A stretch of DNA of 64,000 bases from Micractinium sp. NFX-FRZ (taxonomy: Eukaryota; Chlorophyta; Trebouxiophyceae; Chlorellales; Chlorellaceae). The stretch is from the NCBI GenBank assembly GCA_029339195.1, contig JAPTJF010000115.1, positions 62,001 to 126,000 on the forward strand, read 5' to 3'. The notes below the pieces were generated by a model that was not told the origin of the DNA, did not search any database, and worked only from the letters and a program-made list of their open reading frames with translations. This document shows positions 10,601 to 21,092 of the stretch, piece after piece. Position numbers and translations under genes: made by a program. The first letter of the stretch is position 1. Every line of letters begins with the position of its first letter.

Positions 10601-13600
10601 GATGCCACTCTATCGTGTATGCCTGCTGCCCATCGGTCGAGGTGAGCTCCAGAGCATCATCCGGGACCTCTGGCACCTTGCCCGTCAGCTGCTCAAAGAT
10701 ATTGGCTGCAGCAAGGACAGTATGCACATGTGAGTGTGAGCGAGTGTGAATGCCACACGACAGCACATGCACGCCTAGCTACTCTGTCGGCAGGACGAGT
10801 TGGTCAGCACAGGGCTGGGCAAGTGGGCGTAGATTAGGGACAGCTCCAAAACGCTTCAGAAGGCCAGAACGTACCGCTCATTCCCTGCTCCGGATTGCGC
10901 CAACTCGAGAGACGCTTGTTGCACGCAGTCGCTGAGAGTGCCACATGCCACCAGCCGTCGCTGCCTTGCGCCCAGCGGTTACCCCTGCCAGGAAGGTGCC
11001 CGCTGCTTGCAGCAACAGGCACTGCTGGTGTGGGAACCACGGGTGATGCGCGTGGGGAGCGAATGCACTGGGGTGGGCCCGAAGCTGGTGCTGAGGTGAG
11101 GCCTGGTTCTGCGAGCTGCCGTGTGATTGCAGCTGCGGCCGCCGTGGCAGCGGCACGCAGAGGGCGTGGGATGCCAGCAGGCCGGCTGCCAGCTGGGCTG
11201 CCAGCTGCCAGCGCCACCAGGCGGCGGGGCGAGCTGCTGCCAGCTGGGCTGGCAGGGGTGCGCTTCACCAGCAGGCGGCCGCCCTCCGGCTTGAATGCGA
11301 TGATGTCGCCTGGGCTTGCTCCGCTGTCTGCCACCCACGCCCTGTACACATCGCCCTGCAGGGGCACAGATACATATAACGTGAGGGGCTGGGTTTGATA
11401 GAACAGCATGTGCAAGGGCAGTGTACGTAGCACACCCAACTCAGGGAGCATCAAGGGGAGGTGCTGTTTTTGCTGAAGCGGACGGCCATATGCACATATA
11501 TACATGTGCAGTCTTCTGATAATCAAGTTAAAGGTCAGACTGGTCTGTGTGGCATGCTTGGCTCAGACAGATGACTGCCGTGCTGGCGCTCACATTCAGG
11601 TACGAGTGGCGAGAGCCGGGGCTGTGGAAGTAGCGCATGGCGTACATCTTGCCACTGTCCGCGTCAGTGGCCTGCAGCACGTCCTCACGCCCGGCTGGCA
11701 GATGGCCAGCAAGTTCCCGGTAGAGATGGACTGCAGCATGAGAAGGGCAGGGAGCTTGGCAGGCCTGAAGCGGTGGATCACTGTTTGAGAGACAGACGCA
11801 GTTGAGCAGCGCACGGGCCAGGCACATGTCCGAAGTGAGGGCAGTTAGGCATGCAACTTGCACGGCCGTCCTGTGGCAGGAACACAGGTCCCCTTGTGGC
11901 GCCTGGTTTGCCACACTTAGGCACGCATGAAAGCTGGCTGTTAATGCAGGCACCGTGGCGCTCTTACCATTTATGCTGAGATGCTCGCTGCATGCAGAAA
12001 TGGTGAGCCGTCGCTGCCACCAACCATCGCTGCTGTGCTCCCAATTGGTCCGCTGAGCCACAATGACTGGCAGGCCCTGCGCTGCTGGCGGAGCCGCATG
12101 TGATCGACCAGCAAGTGCAGGCTGCCCTGCTGGCGCTGCATGCAGCTTCTGCCGGTGTCCGCCTCCATCTGCCTGCTCCTCAACATCCACATCCATGCCA
12201 CCAGCCTCTCCCTCCTCTTCCTCAGCCACCGCCTCATCCTGCAGATGTGTGGAGGGTGCACAAGGGTGTCGAACAACAAGCAGCAAGCACGATATGAGCT
12301 GTTGCCTGGATGGGGTTGAACGGTGCATGGAGCGGCAGCCCACTCTGTTGCTGCGGCTGCTTAAAGGGCACCTCACTGTGCCACGGCCTCCTCCCCACCT
12401 GATTAATCCCCTCCCACTCCTCCTCCTCCTCGGGTCTGCCAGCTGGAGGCTCCCTGTTGCCTCCCCTGCACCATGGCCAGCAGCAGACCGGGGTGGGTGG
12501 GTGGGTGGGCTGTTTGATGTGGCACACATGTTGATCGGTAAAGCAGGAACCTGCCCGTGGACAGCTGTGTTTGGCAGGCGCGGCAGTCCTGCCCACCTGT
12601 CCGGCGCGGGAATGTGCTTCACCAGCAGCTGGCTGCCCTGCCGCCTGATGGCCATAACGTCACCGGCCTGAGCTCCGGTGTCAGCCACCCATGCCGCCAG
12701 CCCCTCCCCCTGCAGGACCAAGTGCACAAACCAGGGGGCATCTTGAGATGTGTGGCCCAGCCACCGTGCCCTCATTTCACCTCTTCGACAGCCACCCCGC
12801 TGCATGCATGTGCTTCTCGCATGCCAGTGCATCCTGTCCATCAAAACCGGCCGCTCTTTCCTCACCCGCAGGTAGCTCCTGTCGCCCAACGTGTAGTGCC
12901 GCAGCGTGATGCTGTACCGCTGCTGTCCCTCTGCAGCAAAGAGCTCCAGAGTGTCGTCGGGCACCGCTGGCGCCCTGCCCACCAGCTGCTCAAACACCTT
13001 GGCTGCAGCAGCGCAAGGCGTGTGGCAGGCAGAGTTTCATAGTAGCAAGCGGTGGTAACAGCAGCCAAGCAGAGCAGGGGTGAGAGGCATTCCCACATCA
13101 GCCGCAATGTGGCGGCTCTAAAACCGTGCCCACCCAGCAACCAGGCACGCACCTCTCATGCTTTGCCCTTTTGCCTTCCCAGTCCGGCTGCACGCTGTAG
13201 CCGACAGCGCCACCCGCAACCAGCCATCGCTGCCCCGCGTCCAGCGGCTGGGCGCCTTGCGGGGCGGCGGGCTGCTTGGCTTTGCAGCCGGTGCTGGGCG
13301 TGGGGTGCGCGCTGGTGCAGCTGGCTGTGCTGCGCTGTCGCCCGCCTGGCTGGCAGGGATGCGCTTCACCAGCAGGCGGCCGCCCTGCCTTTTGAAAGCA
13401 ATCAGGTCTCCGGGCTGTGCGCCGTTGTCCGCCACCCAGGCCCTGTACTCATCGAGCTGCAGCAACACGCAAGGCGGCAGCATGCCAGGCCGCCACTCAA
13501 ACTCCCCTGCCTGAGGCGGAAGCCAAGCAGTTGCTCGCATGCATGCCAGCCTGGCAGCGTGGCGACAGGTGTGGTGAGAGGTGGGACATGAGCAGTCGGC

Positions 13601-16600
13601 AGCAGCAGCAGCAGCAGCAGCAGCTGAGTTGTTGGCCACCTCACACTCACATTCAGATAAGAGGAACGGGTGGGGTTGTGGCAGTAGCGCATGGTGTAGG
13701 TCACGCCGCTGTCTGCATCAGTTGCCGTCAATTCATCCTCCTCCCCGGAAGGCGGCTGGCCAGTCAGCTCCTGGAAGGTTTCAGCTGCAGGCACGGAGGG
13801 CACAGGCAGGCCTCCCAGCGATCGGCACAGGCATGTGCACGCACTGCGCATGTGCTGTCCGCCACGGTAGTGCTTGACTTCAACAAGGGAGGAAAATCGA
13901 GGCATTCACTGTTGACAATGCGGGGCAGGGCAGGCGTGTTCTGCTGAGCACACCTGGCAGGATCAAGTGACGGCTCCGGCCGGCGCATGAAGTGTGGCTG
14001 AGGCGTCGCTGCCACCAACCATCGTCGCCCTGAACCCAACGGTTGGGCTGGGCGGCTGGCGAAGCTGCCTGCAGCACGGCCCTGGCTGCATGCTGCTGGA
14101 CTGGGGCAGGCGACAAGTGCCCTGGCGCCAATCCCCCTGCTGGCGGCACGACCGCTGCTGCCGCTGCCGCTCTGCCCGCCGCCGCCCGCTGGTTGGCCGT
14201 GTGCACCCCCGCTGCTGACAAAGGCACCGGCCAGTGCTCAGGGAAGCAGCCGGCCGCATGCAGCACCACCATGTCTGCTGTGAGGGGCTTGCCTGCACCC
14301 CCTTCCCTGATGCAGGCCGCTAGGCTGGCGCCAGCTGGCGTGCCCCACTGCAGCAGGCGCAGCAGGTGCTCAGCAGGGCTCGTCTCGCTTGCTGAGTACA
14401 CTGGCGCCTCTCCCAGTATGATCGACAGGTCTTGCTCAATCTGTGCCGAGCTCTTTGCAGCCGGTCCAGAAACCGTCGTCCTGCAGAGCACGCAGGACGT
14501 GGCAGCAGGCAGGTGGGGGTTGCAGGGTGGTGATAACAGCAGGTAAGCGCGAAGCACAGGCATTCGGGCCGCACGAGGTGGAAATTGCATCGCGTCGCCT
14601 TATCGCCAGATGCCCAGACCGGGCGGACTCTGGGCACTGACTGAGTGCACAGAGCACTGCACACCTGGCATTGGGGATCAGCCATCTCAGGCAGCCCAGC
14701 AGGCAGCGCAGGCGCTCGGAGGGCCCATCGCCATGCTGCCGTGCCAGCTGCAGCAGCTCGCGGGGGGCTGCACTGGCAGCACCGCGCTGTGCCGCCGCAG
14801 CCGCATCCTCTGGAGGGGAAGTACCGGGGGCGCTGCGCTGCCGAGGGTTGCGCCTGTGTACAGCTGCCGGTGCCTCTTGGCTGGCTGCAGCGCCACCGGC
14901 AAGTGCATCACTGCCAGCGGCAGCAGTGGCGGCAGCTACGTGCTGCTGGACGGGGGCCTGTTGCTCACGCGCTCCGTGTGCAGCAGGCGCCTGTACCTGC
15001 TGCTGCCGCGGCGGCGGCGGCAGCGGCGGCGCCTGAGCTCCCAGCTGCGCCGGCGCATGCAGCTGCTGCGGTGAATGCGGCTGTGGGCCTGCCTGCTCTG
15101 CCTCCTCACCCAGGCCTTCTGGCTCAGGGCCTCCCTGCTCCACGCCCATCTCATCTTCATCTAGCAAGGCTGCCACGCGCGGCACCAGGCTGCCGCCAGC
15201 CTGGCGTGCCGGGGGGCGCTTCACAAGCACTGCTTGTGGCACACGCCGCCGTTGCCGCCTGACTTCATGCTCTGCTGCTGCCGGCGCTCCGCCCGTCGCT
15301 GCCCGCTGGTTGGCCGCCTGCACCCCTGCTGCTGACAGCGGCACTGCCCAGTGCTCAGGGAAGCACCCGGCTGCGTGCAGCACGTCTTTGTGGACCAAGA
15401 GTCGCGCCTCAAACGGGTGTGGGCTGATGGCGCCTGCCAGGCTGGCGCCAGCTGGCGAGCCCCACTGCAGCAGCTGCTGCAGGTAGTCAAACGGGCTCTG
15501 TTCATCTGCTGAGTAGGGCGGCGCCTCACCCAGCACAGCATGCAGACCCCGCTGCATCTCTTCATAGCTCTGGCTCCGTGGCCGGGTGACAACACTCCTG
15601 CAGGGTTTGGGTGCAGGGTTGGGGGACGTAGTTGGCGGCAGCGAGCTGGGAAGCTCGCTGCATGGACAGCATGGGCAGCAGCCAGGGCTGTACTTTGGGT
15701 GTCCTCAGGGCGAGAAGCAGCAGCCAGCCCTCCTCTGAGGCAGCATGGCTTCACTCGACAGCTGGGCAAGTGAGCATCACAGTGGGCTAGCTCACCTGGC
15801 ACTGGGGACCAGCCGCCTCAGACCACCCAGCAGGCAGCGCAGGCGGTCAGAGGGCTCATCACCGTCCTGCCGTGGCAGCTTCAGACGCTCGCTCTCTGGC
15901 GGCACTGCAGCAGCATCTGCTGCTGTCGGGCGCCTGGCGGCAGGCAGGGTGGGGACAGTGGCAGCGCTCCCCGGCCGTGCGGTGCGCCTGGGCACGCCTG
16001 CACCGCCCTCCCCCAGTGCCCATTGCTTGGCTGGAGCACTCCCAGATGCCCCGCTGCTGCCAGCTGCAGCGGCGGCGGCGGCCGCCTCCGCGGCAGGCGC
16101 GCGCTGTGCGGGCGCAGCGCGCTGCTCAGGCGCGCCCTCTGCAGCCGGCAGCTGCGCCTGCGCCTCAGCCTGCGGCTGTGGCTGCGGCTGTGGCTGCGGC
16201 GGCAGTTGCGGCGGCAGCTCTGGCTCTGGCACAGGCTCGTGGCCTGCCTGTTCCGCCTCTTCCTCCAGGCCATCTTGCTCCGGCCCTGCCTGCCCCATCA
16301 CTACATCCACGCCGCCTGGCTGAGGAAGATCATGAAACAGCACCGCCTCCTCTGCCAGCGGTACCTCCATGCGTCGCCCATCAAAGTACCTCAGCCAGTG
16401 CATGCCCGACCTGCATGGGGCAATGCCTCAAGCAGCCGTGAGACCACCTGGGCAAAGCAACGCAGGGCAGGAGGGGCGGGGCACTTGCTGCCTCACAAGT
16501 CACGGCAGGGCAAGGCTCGGCAGTTTCCGGGTGTCAAGCGCCCTGGCTGTGGGCCCTGCCCGCGATGCCAGCAGTACCCCACCCCACCCTCTCTGCCCAA

Positions 16601-18491
16601 GCCTCACCCCGGGTCGAAGCTTTCCACTGTGCAGGGGCACCAGGCGCAGCCGCCCCTCCGGAGGTGCAGCAGCCGCACGCCGACCTGGGCGGCCCCAAAG
16701 CCGCCAAGCGGGGACAGCGCCACCTCCTGCGCCTCCTGCACCGCCGCCACGGCTGCTGGGTCCAGCGGCAGTGGCCAGGCGGCGGGGAAGAGGCCTGCAG
16801 AAGCGGGCCGGGCAGGGGAGACGAGCGGGCCGGGCTGCATGCTTCATGGCCTTGCGTACCAGTACAGCGGCAAGCACGTACATGGCAGTGTCGTGCTCGC
16901 CGGCCTGCCAAGGGCCAGCCTGGCACGGGGCCTCACCAGAGGCGTGCATGTTCAGGAGGTCGGGGTGGTGCACGGAACCCAGGAAGGCTTCCGTGTGCTG
17001 CACCCCAAACTCTGCGATGCCCGTGGCAAACGACAGCAAGCCTGCCATGCGCTGCCACTCGTCCCGCCCATCCTGCACACATTGGGAGGAAGGTATAGGG
17101 GTGAGACGGCAACTCGCAGGGAGGGCGGGCGGAGTGGCTCTGTAGGCGGGTATGGCAGGCATAGTATCAGGGTGGGCACATGCGGCAGGGCACATGCCAG
17201 ATCAACACCAGCACAGGCAGCAGGGCACGCAGGTCGGATTGGCAGCATCACGGGCAGGCAGGGAGCATGTAGGGAGCAGGCAGCAGAGGTCGCTTGCCGT
17301 GGGGTCGCCCAGGGCAGCCGCCCCCAGCTGCTGCGTGAGAGCCGCTGCCAGCTCGTCAAATGAGGCAGCGGCGAGCTGCTCTAGTGGCAGCGCCGCCCGG
17401 CCAAACAGCAAGGCGCAGCAGCCGGCAAAGCTGCGCAGCTGGGCCAGCCTGCTGTCTGGCGCCTGCGCAGGTACGGCGCCCTGAGCCTCGGCTGCCGGAG
17501 CTGGCTGCTGAGCCCAGGAGGGATGTGACCCGGCAGACGCATTCGCACCAGCCGCAGCTGCCGCCACCGCAGCCGCAGCAATGGCGGCTGCAGTGGCGGA
17601 GGCGCCCTGGGAGGCGGCTCCCTCGGGAGAAGCCGCTGCCACTGCTGCTGCTGACGGGGCGGGCGGAGCTGGCGGTACCGCCGTTGCCAGCGTGGCGGCT
17701 GCTGCCCCTGCATCATCATCTCCCACCTCTAGGGGTGCCCACCCAGCTGCCTCCATGCCATGCTGCGCCTGCTGGCTTCCCTCCCTTCCACCGCCCTCAA
17801 TCAGCCAGTCCTGGCACAGTGCCTCCCCAACTTCTGCGCCAGCTGTGCCAGGCTCCCACTGCCATGCCGCTGGCACTAGCACGCCCGGCTGCTCTGCTGC
17901 CGCCAGCTCAGCTGCTGCCGCCACCTCATCTGCCGTCAAAGGAGCATCCAACAGCAGCCCCCCATCTGGCTGGGATCCCCCCAGGCTGCTGGTGCTGTGC
18001 TCATGAGCTGGCACCGCGCCTGATGATGCCTGGGCAGGCAAGCCTTCCGATGGGGCCCGCCCAAAGCCGCCCTGTCTGCCAAGAGAATGGACATTGCTGC
18101 CTGCTGTGTCCTCAGCCCACCCAAAGCCGCCTTCCCCTCGGAAAGAGCTGCCCTCGCCTCCAGCTGCGCTGCCAGTCCACCCAAAGCCGCCCTTGCTGGC
18201 GAAAGCATCGCCCCCGCTGCCTGCCCTGCCGCCGCAGCCCTCCAGAGGGTCTGCCACCTGCCCTGCTTCCTCTCCAGCTGCTGTGGCGCTGCGGCGGCCC
18301 ATGGCAGGCGAGCCCTGCTCCAGCAGCGTGGCTGGCTGCATGCCGGTCTGTGCAGCGGGCCGCCCGGCAGCGCTGCTGTTCACACGGGGGGCGGCGCCAG
18401 GACCGGCAGCGCCGGCAGCGCAGGCAGCGCCAGCGGCAGCCTCGGCAGGGCCTCCAGGGCAGGGGTCGGGCGGCTCATTGGCCGCCTGCAT
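7675..18491 (-). CDS. B3T-A: giant Tudor + four-B3 modular regulatory protein (2345 aa)
   Basis: Twenty-two exons: 18491-17298, 17072-16937, 16794-16608, 16410-15796, 15597-14665, 14480-13954, 13784-13651, 13456-13153, 13002-12866, 12709-12597, 12465-12399, 12238-11968, 11730-11594, 11355-10875, 10705-10575, 10452-10337, 10114-10039, 9845-9549, 9414-9298, 9172-9102, 8898-8043, 7812-7675. Phases agree throughout. Order: Ala/Gly-rich N-terminus; LRSFAGCCALLFGRAALP block (345-390); DGRDEWQRMAGLLSFATG block; degenerate Tudor (FDGRRMEVPLAEE); two copies of an unknown LGEAP..YSA..LLQWG..AGASLA module and two of DRLRCLLGGLRRLVPSAR; four B3-like domains (about 1165-1827); acidic stretch; AQLRQIGTAQQMKQFLAAVL plus RGRKRKQ; Q/P-rich tract; conserved last 46 residues. 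Exon 1 ends at a GC donor. A nuclear DNA-binding regulator is inferred from B3, Tudor and basic clusters. Confidence 0.8.
10337..13784 (-). repeat. Amplified exon units coding four B3-like domains
   Basis: Each unit begins in phase 1 with an exon reading F.(E/R)L.G..P....D.L......Y......S.L (13784, 13002, 11730, 10705), then a phase-0 junction. The next exon carries AWV.D.GA.PGD..A.K..G..LLVK(R/H) (13456, 12709, 11355, 10452). In units 1 and 3 that same exon runs on through a spacer into DGW(W/L)...LS.(T)AC, the first strand of the following B3, ending again in phase 1. Unit 2 has two extra exons (12465-12399, 12238-11968) before its DGWW. The pattern is what tandem duplication of phase 1-1 exon sets produces. 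Confidence 0.8.
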
Positions 18492-19007
18492 TGCAATCGG
18501 GGCAGATGAGTGCGCACACGGTCTGCTGAGAGCCAGCCTTGAAGGGTTTGCACACTGCAAAGGCCTGGGGTTGCCTTGCTGTGCCTTGTTCGGAGCCGTC
18601 AGGACAGCACACGCGAATGCAGTAGATCCGACGTGAATGAGCAGCAAGAAACACACGTCTTCAGCCTGGGTCGCCAGCGGAAGCCGCCCAGTCACCGCCG
18701 CTCGTGCGCCGCCGGTGCCGTCATGCCTACGACGTCACTTCAGACACACACAGACAACGTGCAGCCTTAAACTCAACATGTGTGGCACTAGTTATTGATT
18801 TCCTTTCAACTTGTAAGGACATACTGCCGCTGCCTTGCCACTGCCCCTGTGCATCACTTTGTGTTGTGCATGCGGCGGCAGCTGTGGCACACACGACCGT
18901 CGTGGGATCTTCTTCCTCCCACGCTTCCTGAGAGCTCTTGTCCGATCCTCTTCCCGCTTTGTCGACTCTTCTTTGCCCGTAAACCCTCAGTCCCAGCAGC
19001 TGCAGCC
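18492..19007. promoter_or_regulatory. Divergent promoter between B3T-A and the MYND gene
   Basis: A 516-bp interval separates two genes transcribed away from each other. A GACGTCAC element lies at 18731-18738, a palindromic ACGT core of the kind bound by bZIP factors. No TATA box is convincing. The open frame of B3T-A continues upstream of its ATG without a stop, so a longer N-terminus is possible. Confidence 0.5.
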
Positions 19008-20498
19008 ATGGCAGACCGTCTCGCGGGAGCAGACTTCCTTCTGAGGCACCTGCGGCGCGCACAGGCGTTGCCAGCAGCTGAGCGCACCCCCGAGGTTTCG
19101 GCGTTCGTGGAGTCGGTGCAGCTGCTGCGGGAGCTGTGCGACCTGCTGCCGCTGACGGCCGACGGCCAGCGGCCAGTGGCGCCCCACTCGCCTGCGCAGC
19201 GGCAGCGCGTGCTGCTGGCGGTGCTCTTGGACGCGCGTGCGCACTACATCTGCCCTTTGCTGCCCGTGTGCGACCGAGACAACAAGCTGCACCTGGGCAA
19301 GTACATCTCCTATCTTACTCACGAGCTCCCCGGGCCGCCAACTGGGCGGGTGCTGCGCCCCGACGAATTCTCACACCTGGAGCATGCAGCCATCATGCAC
19401 GCCCTTCTTGCCTCACCCGCTTGCAACGCTGGGTTGTTGCGGCCAGCCACAAAGACTCTGATGAAGCTGGCGCGCCCGGCAGCATACCCCACCATGCAGC
19501 GTGAGATAGCAGAGCTGGCAGGCAGCCTGGGCCAGCCGCCGCCGCTGACTGCAAGCCAGCTCAAACACGCGCTGCTGTGCGCGTTTATTGTTGCAGCGAC
19601 ACGCGAACTAGCAGCGGCACCTGACGCGGGCGGGCGGCAGAGCCGGCCCACGGGGGCAGCAGCAGCAGACGGCGGCGTTCCCGACTTGCGCTCTGCAGTA
19701 GAGGGTGCCATTGATACGCTGCTGGCTCTGGAGCCGCTCAACCCCAAATCTTATGGTGTGGCAGCCAAAGCAGCTTTCATGGGGTTGGGCCAGGGAGCAC
19801 GAGCAGCACAGCTGGGCATGCGGGCACTGCAGCTGGCAGAGCAGCAGGGCAGTGACTACTGGGCAGTGATGGGTGCGGCCCATGCCACGCTTTCGCCAGC
19901 ACCCAGCACGTGGCGGGCAACAGCTGAGGCCTGGCAGCGCATACAGCCTGCACTTGAGCGCTCCAAAAGGCTGCTGCCTGCGATGTGGATAATAGAGCGG
20001 GACTTTTATGCCAGCAACACCCAGAAAACTCTCTCCGCCCACCCAGCAGCTCAGGCAGCGCAGCGTCAGCCGCCCGCTCAGGCTGCTGCGAGTGGCAGCC
20101 AGGGCGGCAGCGGCAGCGGTGCTAGCAGCTGCTCCACACCCCAGTTCCCCATGCCAGAGGCAGCACTGCCAGCCAGGGAGGCTCAGGAGCAGGCCATCCT
20201 TGCTGGCCTCGACCCTTTGGAGTGCAGCGGGTGCGGGCTAAGCGCTTTGGGCGTCCGCCGCTGCTCCCGGTGCCGCAAGGCACAGTACTGCAGGTGCGCG
20301 TGCCAGCAAGGCCTGGGAGACGTGTGCTAAACTCTTGGCAGTGGTCTGGATTTGCTGCCTCTACTGATGTGTCCACCCGCCCTAACCTTGCTGCCTGCCT
20401 GCCTGGCTGCTTGCCCCCCGGGCCTGCGCTGCAGCAAGGAGTGCCAGACGGCTCACTGGCGCGCCCACAAGCCTGACTGCCACCCAGCGGCATCCTAG
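19008..20498 (+). CDS. MYND zinc-finger protein (449 aa)
   Basis: Two exons, 19008-20293 and 20435-20498. The C-terminus forms a MYND finger: CSGCG..ALGVRRCSRCRKAQYC, completed across the intron by SKECQTAHWRAHKPDC. All eight Cys/His ligands are present, and the intron splits the finger right after the fourth ligand pair. The preceding 400 residues are mostly alpha-helical with no domain I can name. LNPKSYGVAAKAAF and ARAAQLGMRALQLAEQQG look like a tetratricopeptide-type helix pair. An S/G-rich linker precedes the finger. MYND fingers bind proline-rich peptides, so an adaptor role is inferred. Without the second exon the reading frame would stop in the intron and lose half the finger. Confidence 0.9.
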
Positions 20499-21013
20499 CA
20501 TGAGCGTCAGGCAGACAGCCGCCCAGCCCAGCAGTGCTAGTGTTTGTCTAGCGGCTGTCTCAAGCTTTGCAGCCCAGTCGCCCTGCTTCATCGCTCTTGG
20601 GCTTGGGAGCGGCTCGCACCACGCGCATGCCAACAGTTCCCAAATTTCCTGCATGCACAATGGTTCCTGATGTGCCTGTGACCCCATCCTGCCCTCTGCC
20701 CTCCTTGAGTCAACTGTCTGCTGTCATTGGAAACAAACTTGCAAGCTTGCAAGGAGCCAGCATATGACGACAGGCGTCATGCCACCCTGTTCAAGGTCTC
20801 AGGCTTCAACCGCTCTTGGTGGCACACAGGCTGTGTCATCATGAAGGATGCAAGAGCTACTTACAGCCCAGGCACGTGCCTGCCTGCTGAACCACCAAAG
20901 CTGAGAGTGACTTCAAAAGCGGGCACTTTGCAACTTGGGCTCCCTTCTGCTAACCAGCTCGACGCCAGTGCCAGCCCGCTGGAAAGCTGCGGAATCAAAT
21001 CGCTGGCTGAGAG

Positions 21014-21018
21014 TTACA
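21014..21018 (-). terminator. TGTAA poly(A) signal of SEC20
   Basis: TTACA on the + strand, about 75 nt past the SEC20 stop. Confidence 0.5.
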
Positions 21019-21042
21019 CGATCAATGAAAGTCTCAAGGTAT

Positions 21043-21047
21043 TGTAA
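21043..21047 (+). terminator. Candidate TGTAA poly(A) signal of the MYND gene
   Basis: This is the first TGTAA after the MYND stop that I find, about 545 nt downstream, and it overlaps the SEC20 3' UTR. Confidence 0.35.
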
Positions 21048-21092
21048 GCAGCGGGAAAGGCAGTGCATGCCACCCTGTGCAGTCAGGCACGT

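Larger units (their letters stand above)
20499..21092. other. Convergent 3' flanks of MYND gene and SEC20
   Basis: No gene is seen in this interval. It carries opposing TGTAA signals: 21014-21018 for SEC20 and 21043-21047 for the MYND gene. The two 3' UTRs would therefore overlap. Confidence 0.5.

Noticed and set aside
7675..18491. Splitting B3T-A into several smaller B3 genes
   Set aside because: All 22 exons keep phase with no internal stop, and B3T-B has the same N- and C-terminal blocks flanking a single B3, as expected for one gene.
17360..18529. Long open frame on the + strand opposite exon 1 of B3T-A (389 codons)
   Set aside because: It mirrors a GC-rich Ala/Gly coding exon; its protein is Pro/Gln/Arg-rich without any domain, and the minus-strand frame has a paralogue in B3T-B.
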